From contig JBBSHY010000023.1 of the NCBI GenBank assembly GCA_038232415.1, positions 1 through 14,669 of the forward strand: DNA of 14,669 bases. Reading direction: 5' to 3'. Of the stretch, positions 5,406-11,189 are shown piece by piece (position 1 is the stretch's first letter; the number at the start of each line of letters is the position of its first letter). The notes under the pieces are model-generated. The model was not told the origin of the DNA and did no database searches. It worked only from the letters and a program-made list of their open reading frames with translations. This stretch comes from JBBRXZ01 sp038232415 (GTDB lineage: Bacteria; Patescibacteriota; Saccharimonadia; Saccharimonadales; UBA4665). Made by a program: the position numbers and the translations under genes.

Positions 5406-6184
5406 TGAGTACAAATGGCCAGTTGGCGGTACTGGAGATTGATAAACTGGAGCCTACGCGTGATTACCTGCGTGAGGTAGCACTGGTACTGGGCAGCCTG
5501 CAACGGGCGTTTTTAGTTAAGAATCCTCATGACTGGCATTATGGCCTGGAGGTAAGTCTGCGCGGCATCACCACCCAGCCGTTTTTGACCGCGGACGAAG
5601 AAACGCGTGCCAGTCTGGATCTGGTAAGACATAATGTCCGGCTAAATGGCAGTAAGTGGGCACTTTATGAATATGCTGCGCCTGAGATTCTGAATAATCT
5701 ACGGGCCTGGTTGTCGGCGCGGGGCGTGGAGGCCAAGCTGGAAGAGCCGAAGTTTGTTTCCGGCACCGTGCAATTTGACACTGAACAAGCCGACGCTTAC
5801 GCCGAGGCGCTGTGGTGGATGGAAGCACAGTTCAGAGACATAAAAGCCGGACTTAAAGCAGGTATGACTAGTCCGATCCTGCTCTATCCGCATCATTTTG
5901 ACTTAGCGCTCACCTGGTTTCCGTTTGACGATGAAAGGCAGCTGAGCTTAGGCTTTTCAACCGGTGATGAAACAATTAAGCAGCCGTACATCTATTTGAC
6001 GGCTTACCCAGAGCCTGCCGGTTTTACGTCTATACCTTTGCCAGGTGGTGCTTACTGGCAAACGGCCGGCTTCACCGGGGCCATTTTGCCGTATGCGAAG
6101 CTGCAGGCCAGCGCACAACCCGAAGAACTATTGCAGAAATTCGCAACTAAGATATTTGCTAAAGGCTGCCAGCTATTTGATTAG
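5405..6184 (+). CDS. DUF5996 family protein
   Basis: The 259 residues show the pattern of DUF5996 proteins as I know it: an N-terminal helical part ending in a WHYGLEVSLRGITTQPF segment (44-60), a middle domain with VQFDTEQADAYAEALWW (122-138), then SPILLYPHHFDLALTWF (156-172), where other members have a Trp/Gly-rich version, and YIYLTAYPEPAGF (195-207) followed by a GGAYW motif. It has no signal peptide or membrane segment. The biochemical function of this family is unknown to me. The start ATG overlaps the stop of the 13-codon upstream ORF, and translation probably depends on it. A consensus promoter, stem-loops and a terminator lie upstream, so transcription may be attenuated. It converges on the CNNM-like gene with 28 bases between the stops. 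Confidence 0.8.
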   Translation: MSTNGQLAVLEIDKLEPTRDYLREVALVLGSLQRAFLVKNPHDWHYGLEVSLRGITTQPFLTADEETRASLDLVRHNVRLNGSKWALYEYAAPEILNNLRAWLSARGVEAKLEEPKFVSGTVQFDTEQADAYAEALWWMEAQFRDIKAGLKAGMTSPILLYPHHFDLALTWFPFDDERQLSLGFSTGDETIKQPYIYLTAYPEPAGFTSIPLPGGAYWQTAGFTGAILPYAKLQASAQPEELLQKFATKIFAKGCQLFD

Positions 6185-6212
6185 GCTGCTAGTTTAACGG
6201 ATTATTGCCTGG

Positions 6213-7205
6213 TTAACGCTGCCGTTTTTGGCGGTCGCTTTCGTCTTCTATTTCGTGGCCGATAATTTCTTCAATTAAATCTTCAATAGTTACTATACCA
6301 ATAATTTCATCTTCACGCTCTACAGGTATTAAATGGGCGCCGGCGTTAATGAACTTACGAAACATGGTGTCCAGGGCCGTCATGCTGCCAACCAGTTTAG
6401 TGGGGTGCAATGTCATGTCCTCTGCCATATAGACATGCTCCTCGAAATCAATGTCTACCAGGTCTTTCATGAGCAGCAGGCCGTAACATTTGGTGAGCTT
6501 AGGGTTAAAGATAGGTATGCGGCTGAAGCTTTTTTGTTTGAGCTCATCGATTTTAGCATCGTCCAGTACGGTATCCGGGGTAAGCCAATATGTTTGGCTG
6601 ATGTCAGTCATTATATCGCGCACGCGTTTTTCGCTGAGCTGCAGAGCGCCGCGCATTATTTCTATCTCATCCTCATCCAGTTCACTGGATTTATTGGACA
6701 GATGTTCGGTAATAAGTAATCCTAATTCGCCGCGGCTTTGGAGCCGGGTACTCTGCCGGGGGAAGAGCTTATCCAGCAGCAGCTGCAATGGTTTGCTGAT
6801 GACATAGGTAATAATAATCATAACCTGTAACAGCGGGGCGAAAAAACTGCACCAGGTCAGAGGATTTTTGGCGAAAAAGGCCTGAGGTATAATCTCGCCA
6901 AAGACGACGATAAGCAAAGTGCCCAGCAATCCGGCCATCCAACCTTCCAGGCGCTGGTCGAGCACCAGCGAAGTAGCCGACACAGCAGCAATGTTACTTA
7001 GCAATATACTGGCAAGTGTCAAATGTACGTGAGTCCGCAGCGGCAGCACGCGTTTAGCCGCGTGGTTGCCAAGCTTGGCCTTGCGCCGCAGGTCGGCCAT
7101 GTCCAGCGACATTAGAGCGATATTCAGGCCCGAGAAAACTGCTGAAGCCATGACTAACAACAAAACTTCTAGAACTATCAGTGTTAAACTACTGCCGCTA
7201 TGCAT
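6213..7205 (-). CDS. CNNM/CorB-like membrane protein with CBS pair
   Basis: The 330 residues comprise an N-terminal CNNM (DUF21) membrane domain (about 1-145) and a cytoplasmic CBS-domain pair (about 190-320). Membrane segments lie near 7-28, 62-82, 89-105 and 121-140. Motifs are FSGLNIALMSLD (24-35), a variant of the bacterial FSGSETAL motif that resembles archaeal and animal CNNM proteins, and GEIIPQ (103-108). CBS motifs include DIMTD, SRIPIF and GIVTIEDLIEEIIGHEIEDE. CNNM/CorB proteins move or sense magnesium, and in the family the CBS pair binds Mg-ATP. The C-terminal CorC_HlyC domain of TlyC-like members is absent; the protein ends shortly after the second CBS motif with a basic QKRQR tail. 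A TACTCT box six bases before the ATG is a possible -10. The gene is divergent from the alpha/beta hydrolase gene. Confidence 0.88.
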   Translation of the reverse strand: MHSGSSLTLIVLEVLLLVMASAVFSGLNIALMSLDMADLRRKAKLGNHAAKRVLPLRTHVHLTLASILLSNIAAVSATSLVLDQRLEGWMAGLLGTLLIVVFGEIIPQAFFAKNPLTWCSFFAPLLQVMIIITYVISKPLQLLLDKLFPRQSTRLQSRGELGLLITEHLSNKSSELDEDEIEIMRGALQLSEKRVRDIMTDISQTYWLTPDTVLDDAKIDELKQKSFSRIPIFNPKLTKCYGLLLMKDLVDIDFEEHVYMAEDMTLHPTKLVGSMTALDTMFRKFINAGAHLIPVEREDEIIGIVTIEDLIEEIIGHEIEDESDRQKRQR

Positions 7206-7311
7206 ATTAACAGAGTACCTCGGAACGTGGATGGTCTGTAGGAGATGGGCTTAAGAGCATTATCACTCTTATTGTAGCCAATAAGACACCTGTTTAGCAA
7301 ACACCGGGGCA

Positions 7312-7317
7312 TATACT
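7312..7317 (+). promoter_or_regulatory. -10 box of the alpha/beta hydrolase gene (leaderless)
   Basis: TATACT ends exactly six bases before the ATG at 7324. There is no Shine-Dalgarno sequence, and the -35 region is weak. It is the same spacing as at 805-810, 10893-10898 and 11178-11183. Confidence 0.5.
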
Positions 7318-7323
7318 ATAGAC

Positions 7324-8148
7324 ATGAGTTTGAAAATTCTGGATAAGTTTTGGCACAAGACGCTAAGGCGGCCTTACCGTTTAGCAGTTGCGGGCGATTC
7401 AGGTGATCCGGGCCTGGCGGGAGCTAATGTAGTGCTGCTGCACGGCATCGGCCGAACCGGGCAGGTATGGAAGCACGTTGCCGGCGGTCTCACGACACTC
7501 GGGGTAAGGGTGATAGCTTTTGACCTGCTGGGCTTTGGCGCCTCGCCCAAACCTGATTGGTTAATTTATGACATTGATGATCATGCTAGAGCGGCGATAG
7601 CCAGTATCGAAAAGCTGCGTCTGGATGAGCCGGCAGTGCTGGTTGGGCACTCCATGGGCTGTCTGGTGGCGGTCAGGGTGGCTAGACTCCGGCCGGATCT
7701 GGTTAAGCACCTGGTTCTATACGAAATGCCGCTTTACGAAGGCCTGCCGCAGAAACGGCGCTATCGTTTGCGGACCGATCTTTATTTTAAGCTCTACAAG
7801 CGTATTATGCGTTACCAGCCGGCATTTAGCGCAGAAAATGCCCGGTTAGCGGAACGTTTGGCTAAGAAAATAGTCGGGCTGGAGGTGACAAATGAAACAT
7901 GGCTGCCTTTTATCCGCAGCCTGGAGCATACTATTATGCGGCAAACGGCCGCCGATGATATTAAGCAGCTAGGCATGCCAATGGATGTTATTTATGGAAC
8001 CTTCGACATGTTAGTAATCCGGGGCAAACCCCACAAGATATTTGGCGATGCTAAGGAGCGCATCACTGCCCACACAATAAGGGCGGGGCATATTATTTCG
8101 CCGAAAGCCAGCCGTTTCCTGGTGCAACGGATTATGGCAGCTCTTTAA
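7324..8148 (+). CDS. alpha/beta-hydrolase fold protein
   Basis: The 274 residues carry the classical alpha/beta-hydrolase landmarks. The oxyanion motif HGIG is at 40-43, FDLLGFGASPKP at 66-77, and the nucleophile elbow GHSMG at 108-112 has Ser110. The acid is probably Asp228 in YGTFDMLV and the base His256 in AGHIIS, so the triad is intact. The region 137-210 is the helical cap (lid), rich in Arg and Lys. There is no signal peptide, so it acts in the cytoplasm or at the inner face of the membrane. The substrate cannot be told from sequence: esterase, lipase or small-molecule hydrolase are all possible. The predicted mRNA is leaderless. The next gene follows in the same direction after 57 bases and has its own extended -10 box. 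Confidence 0.9.
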   Translation: MSLKILDKFWHKTLRRPYRLAVAGDSGDPGLAGANVVLLHGIGRTGQVWKHVAGGLTTLGVRVIAFDLLGFGASPKPDWLIYDIDDHARAAIASIEKLRLDEPAVLVGHSMGCLVAVRVARLRPDLVKHLVLYEMPLYEGLPQKRRYRLRTDLYFKLYKRIMRYQPAFSAENARLAERLAKKIVGLEVTNETWLPFIRSLEHTIMRQTAADDIKQLGMPMDVIYGTFDMLVIRGKPHKIFGDAKERITAHTIRAGHIISPKASRFLVQRIMAAL

Positions 8149-8187
8149 AACCTTAAACCGGGTCTATGCTAAAGTCAAAAAACTATG

Positions 8188-8196
8188 TGTTAGGAT
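8188..8196 (+). promoter_or_regulatory. extended -10 promoter of the DUF475 gene
   Basis: TG-T-TAGGAT ends nine bases before the ATG at 8206, giving a nearly leaderless start. There is no convincing -35 box or Shine-Dalgarno sequence. Confidence 0.4.
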
Positions 8197-8205
8197 AATA
8201 GCAAC

Positions 8206-9213
8206 ATGCTGCGTTACTTTGGTTTTTCCGGATTTATTACCGTAGCGGCCATATTGGTGGCTTTAATTACGCTTGGCCCGGCGGCGGCCGTAACCACGGC
8301 GGTATTGATTGCTATTGAGATTGCCTTCAGTTTTGACAATGCCATAATTAACGCCAAAGTTCTGGAAAAGTTATCAACAGTCTGGCAGCAGTTATTTCTG
8401 ACAATAGGTATGGTTGTGGCGATTCTAGGCATGCGCCTGGTTTTCCCGATACTGATTGTTATGATCAGCGCCCACTTGCCCTGGGGGCAGGTGATTGACG
8501 ATGCCCTCCACAACCCGAAAGTATACGGTGAGCATTTGGCTCAGGCCCACACCGCTATTTCAGCCTTTGGCGGCAGTTTCTTGCTGACTTTAACACTGTA
8601 TTTTTTGTTTGATGATGTTCGGGAGGAGTTGTGGCTGAGGGCTTTAGAAAGTCGAATGCAACGTCTTGGCGGCAATATCTGGGTGCCGCCTCTGGTAGTA
8701 GCAGTTGTTGTAGTACTATTTACGCTATTTTCGGGTAAAGATGCCGGCGTGGTACTTCGAGCCGGTATGGCCGGCGTTATATCCTACACGGCTATCAAGT
8801 TATTTATAGACGGGTTAGCTCAATTATCACCGAAGAAAACGAAAATATACACCGGTTGGGCCGCCTTCGGCGCTTTTATGTATTTGCAGCTGCTTGATGC
8901 CAGTTTTAGTTTCGATGGTGTGCTGGGGGCTTTCGCCATTACCGATAAGGTTATATTGATTGCTCTGGGTTTGGGCGTGGGTGCCATGTGGGTGCGCAGT
9001 CTGACTGTATTCATGGTTCGTCGCGGCACGTTAAATGTTTACAAATACCTGGAGCACGGAGCGCATTATGCCATTTTGGTACTGGCGGTTGCTCTGCTGG
9101 CCAGCATTTTCTATGAAATACCGGATGCCATTACCGGCATCGCCGGTTTAGGGGTCATTGGTGCCTCCTTTGTGGCCTCTCGGCAGGCACTGCATGCCAA
9201 AACACGCCATTAG
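8206..9213 (+). CDS. DUF475 / TerC-like integral membrane protein
   Basis: The 335 residues form a polytopic membrane protein of the DUF475 (PF04332) group, related to TerC. Two acidic membrane motifs are the family hallmark: EIAFSFDNAIINA (38-50) and DASFSFDGVLGAFAITDK (231-248), repeats of a common (S/A)-x-S-F-D-(N/G) theme that point to an internal duplication. Hydrophobic segments lie near 8-38, 60-90, 120-135, 158-176, 183-203, 215-240, 248-270, 285-303 and 308-325. A charged loop (137-152) lies between the halves. TerC relatives export manganese or other metals, often at the point of protein secretion, or contribute to tellurite resistance; whether DUF475 members transport Mn is not established to my knowledge. 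The neighbouring ZIP and CNNM genes support a role in metal homeostasis. The start is supported by the extended -10 box. Confidence 0.9.
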   Translation: MLRYFGFSGFITVAAILVALITLGPAAAVTTAVLIAIEIAFSFDNAIINAKVLEKLSTVWQQLFLTIGMVVAILGMRLVFPILIVMISAHLPWGQVIDDALHNPKVYGEHLAQAHTAISAFGGSFLLTLTLYFLFDDVREELWLRALESRMQRLGGNIWVPPLVVAVVVVLFTLFSGKDAGVVLRAGMAGVISYTAIKLFIDGLAQLSPKKTKIYTGWAAFGAFMYLQLLDASFSFDGVLGAFAITDKVILIALGLGVGAMWVRSLTVFMVRRGTLNVYKYLEHGAHYAILVLAVALLASIFYEIPDAITGIAGLGVIGASFVASRQALHAKTRH

Positions 9214-9247
9214 CATAAATGCTTTCCAGGCTGTGGCAAAAAGTGTA

Positions 9248-9276
9248 TTGCATTTTAATTTTGACAGGCATAAGCT
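9248..9276 (+). promoter_or_regulatory. possible promoter of a structured leader
   Basis: TTGCAT (9248-9253), a 17-base spacer and TAAGCT (9271-9276) form a weak promoter. Its predicted start, near 9283, is the first base of the first hairpin downstream. An overlapping TTGACA at 9261-9266 has no good -10 at the right distance. Confidence 0.3.
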
Positions 9277-9282
9277 AAATAA

Positions 9283-9359
9283 TAGGAAGTGTGAGGCTTC
9301 CTACGAACCGGCCGTATATCGCGCCGGTTCTTATGATTTAGGCCAGGCAACAGAGTTGC
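9283..9359 (+). other. three tandem hairpins between the DUF475 and ZIP genes
   Basis: Hairpin A pairs TAGGAAG (9283-9289) with CTTCCTA (9297-9303). Hairpin B pairs GAACCGGC (9305-9312) with GCCGGTTC (9323-9330). Hairpin C pairs GCAAC (9347-9351) with GTTGC (9355-9359). All pairs are perfect Watson-Crick. None is followed by a T-run, so this is not a standard terminator. The block sits in the 178-base gap between two membrane-protein genes and ends 32 bases before the ZIP start. It could be a metal-responsive 5' leader, an mRNA-stabilising or processing structure, or a small RNA. It matches no riboswitch I know. Confidence 0.45.
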
Positions 9360-9391
9360 ATTAATTATCAGGAATTCGTAGGCTAGAGGTT

Positions 9392-10117
9392 ATGACACCT
9401 GTTTTATTGGCCTTGGCTACGTTCTTATCGACTCTTAGCGGCGGCATAACAGGTCTCAAAAATAAAGACCGCATGCACCGTTTTCTGGGCTATACGGCCG
9501 GCGTACTGCTAGGCGTAGTGGCGTTTGACCTGCTGCCGGAAATTTTTAAACTTTTGAGCGCTCAGCATAAAGATGCCCGGTCAGCGATGATAGCTTTAGT
9601 TGCTGGTTTTTTTGTTTTTCATATTATTGAAAAAAGTATATTGATTCATCACACCAACGAGAGTGAGTATGGGCAGCATAAACATCCACATGTCGGTATC
9701 GCTTCGGCCCTGGCGCTGATTGGCCATAGCTTCCTGGATGGCGTGGCTATCGGGCTGGGTTTTCAGGCAGGAGAAGCTGTTGGCATTACGGTAGCTATTG
9801 CCGTGATTGCCCACGACTTCACTGACGGCCTGAACACCGTTAATCTAATGCTGCTGAATAAAAATCGTCCCAGGCGGGCCGCTATGTTTCTATTATTCGA
9901 CGCCTTAGCCCCGGTTCTGGGGGCAGCCAGCACCATTCTTTTCCATGTGTCAGACGGAGTGTTAGTCATTTACTTGGGATTCTTCGCCGGCTTCTTGCTT
10001 TATATCGGCGCCAGCGAGATTCTGCCGGAAGCACATAGCGAGCACTCCAGTTACCGGACAATCGGCCTGACGGTGGCCGGTGTCGTCTTTATGTTTGTTG
10101 TTACGTATTTCGTCTGA
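9392..10117 (+). CDS. ZIP-family divalent metal transporter
   Basis: The 241 residues are of the usual length for a small bacterial ZIP. Membrane segments lie near 3-20, 31-48, 66-82, 103-122, 130-150, 163-183, 190-208 and 222-240. A His-rich loop (HHTNESEYGQHKHPH, 86-100) joins TM3 and TM4, as expected for ZIP. The metal sites are unusual: TM4 carries HSFLDG (112-117) and TM5 HDFTDG (141-146), where well-studied members have HNxP(E/D)G and HExP. TM2 has FDLLPE (45-50) and TM7 ASEILPEAH (207-215). ZIPs bring zinc, iron or manganese into the cytoplasm; here the metal cannot be told. The start follows a TAGGCT box by seven bases. Three hairpins precede it. TerC-like and CNNM-like neighbours fit a metal homeostasis cluster. 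Confidence 0.88.
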   Translation: MTPVLLALATFLSTLSGGITGLKNKDRMHRFLGYTAGVLLGVVAFDLLPEIFKLLSAQHKDARSAMIALVAGFFVFHIIEKSILIHHTNESEYGQHKHPHVGIASALALIGHSFLDGVAIGLGFQAGEAVGITVAIAVIAHDFTDGLNTVNLMLLNKNRPRRAAMFLLFDALAPVLGAASTILFHVSDGVLVIYLGFFAGFLLYIGASEILPEAHSEHSSYRTIGLTVAGVVFMFVVTYFV

Positions 10118-10121
10118 AAAA

Positions 10122-10130
10122 TGCTATAAT
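10122..10130 (+). promoter_or_regulatory. extended -10 promoter upstream of the L,D-transpeptidase gene
   Basis: TG-C-TATAAT is a perfect extended -10 immediately after the ZIP stop codon. It predicts a start near 10137 and a 45-base AT-rich leader without a Shine-Dalgarno sequence. Confidence 0.5.
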
Positions 10131-10166
10131 AAGCCAGTAATATAAAAACCAAAAATATTACTAATA

Positions 10167-10172
10167 TATACT
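10167..10172 (+). promoter_or_regulatory. second -10 box before the L,D-transpeptidase gene
   Basis: TATACT ends nine bases before the ATG at 10182, the leaderless arrangement seen elsewhere in the window. The gene may have two promoters: one with a leader (10122) and one without. Confidence 0.4.
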
Positions 10173-10181
10173 AAATAACCG

Positions 10182-10892
10182 ATGAACTATCCACGTCTCA
10201 ATAATAAAACTATACGCCCGGGAGCCCTGAGGGGGTATTCCTATTATTATTCCAACCGGCTTCCCCTTACTTCCGATGCAGGCGCAAAAACGGCCAATCC
10301 AGGTAAATCAGGTTACCGTAAAGCCATGTGGGTATTTATATTGCTACTGGCTGTAGCCGGTTTGTCTTTTATGTATCAAAGTAAAACTCCGAAACAATCA
10401 GCTGCAAACCAATCCTTGCCGGTAATTACGGCTCCCAGTGCTGTTGCCGTAGATAAATCCGCTAATCACTGCGAAAGCAATTCGCTCGAACAACTAATAA
10501 AAGTAAGCATTAGTCAGCGCCACCTTTGGGCGTGCCAGGGCAGTAAGACCTTACAAGATGCGCCAGTTATCACGGGCCTGCAAAATCATGCCGAAACAGA
10601 GACACCGCTCGGCACTTATAAGATATATGCCAAGCAGGCCAACACCACGCTGCGCGGCTCGGATAGCCGGGGAACCTGGAACGACCCGGTAGATTACTGG
10701 ATGCCTTTCCTGGATAACCAGTATGGTACCTACGGCTTTCACGATGCCACCTGGCGGGCTGCAGATGCATTTGGCAACATCAGCCCCGACTCATCCGAAG
10801 CTTCGCACGGCTGCATAGAACTACCCCAAGCCGCCTCAAAATGGCTCTACAACTGGGCACAAGTAGGCACCACCGTCACCGTTGAAACCTGA
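10182..10892 (+). CDS. membrane-anchored L,D-transpeptidase (YkuD domain)
   Basis: The 236 residues consist of a basic cytoplasmic N-terminus (1-47), one membrane segment (about 48-65), a linker (66-95) and an extracytoplasmic YkuD domain (about 103-236). Catalytic landmarks are ETPLGTYKIYA (140-150), His187 in YGFHDATWR and the nucleophile Cys211 in the family motif SHGCIELP (208-215). Such enzymes form 3-3 cross-links in peptidoglycan or attach proteins to it. C97 and C118 flank the start of the domain and could form a disulfide. The long N-terminal tail rich in Tyr, Asn and Lys is unusual and may be a cytoplasmic interaction region. The gene is followed after 12 bases by a small membrane protein gene that has its own extended -10 box overlapping this stop region. 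Confidence 0.92.
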   Translation: MNYPRLNNKTIRPGALRGYSYYYSNRLPLTSDAGAKTANPGKSGYRKAMWVFILLLAVAGLSFMYQSKTPKQSAANQSLPVITAPSAVAVDKSANHCESNSLEQLIKVSISQRHLWACQGSKTLQDAPVITGLQNHAETETPLGTYKIYAKQANTTLRGSDSRGTWNDPVDYWMPFLDNQYGTYGFHDATWRAADAFGNISPDSSEASHGCIELPQAASKWLYNWAQVGTTVTVET

Positions 10893-10898
10893 TAGAAT
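10890..10898 (+). promoter_or_regulatory. extended -10 promoter of the small membrane protein gene
   Basis: TG-A-TAGAAT is followed by exactly six bases and the ATG at 10905. The TGA also serves as the stop codon of the L,D-transpeptidase gene (10890-10892), so the promoter is packed into the gene end. Confidence 0.5.
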
Positions 10899-10904
10899 AA
10901 TGCT

Positions 10905-11165
10905 ATGGCTAAGAAAAAGATAAATAAAAAATTAATAGTAATACTTTTCATGGTTACGCTTATCGCTGTGATATCAGTGTTAGGATATTCGGTAATTGCT
11001 GGTCGCAACCTTAAATCAGTACGCATAAGAGCGTGCGAGCAACTACATAATGAAAATAATAGACCGAGTAGTGCGGTAGAAGGTGCTCCTCTTTCTGGTA
11101 CTTGTGATGGTTATGGGGTATTTCATACAATCAATTCGACTACGCCAAGCCAAAGTAATCAATGA
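10905..11165 (+). CDS. small single-pass membrane protein, unknown function
   Basis: The 86 residues start with MAKKKINKKL, followed by one hydrophobic segment (about 10-32), and then a hydrophilic tail of about 54 residues. The basic start puts the N-terminus inside and the tail outside. The segment lacks a clear cleavage site, so a signal anchor is more likely than a cleaved signal peptide. The tail contains two cysteines (C44, C67), which could form a disulfide, in RACEQLHNENNRP and GTCDGYGVFHT. I recognise no family. Its place directly after the L,D-transpeptidase hints at an envelope role, but its own promoter means they need not be co-expressed. The start is fixed by the extended -10 box six bases upstream. 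Confidence 0.6.
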   Translation: MAKKKINKKLIVILFMVTLIAVISVLGYSVIAGRNLKSVRIRACEQLHNENNRPSSAVEGAPLSGTCDGYGVFHTINSTTPSQSNQ

Positions 11166-11174
11166 GTTCAAAGT

Positions 11175-11183
11175 TGATACAAT
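11175..11183 (+). promoter_or_regulatory. extended -10 promoter of rmuC
   Basis: TG-A-TACAAT, six bases, then the ATG at 11190. The layout matches 802-817 and 10890-10905, with TGA spacing identical in all three. It predicts a leaderless rmuC mRNA. Confidence 0.5.
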
Positions 11184-11189
11184 AGAGCT

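Noticed and set aside
8369..8380. TTATCAACA, a DnaA-box-like word
   Set aside because: A single copy inside the coding sequence of the DUF475 gene; expected by chance.
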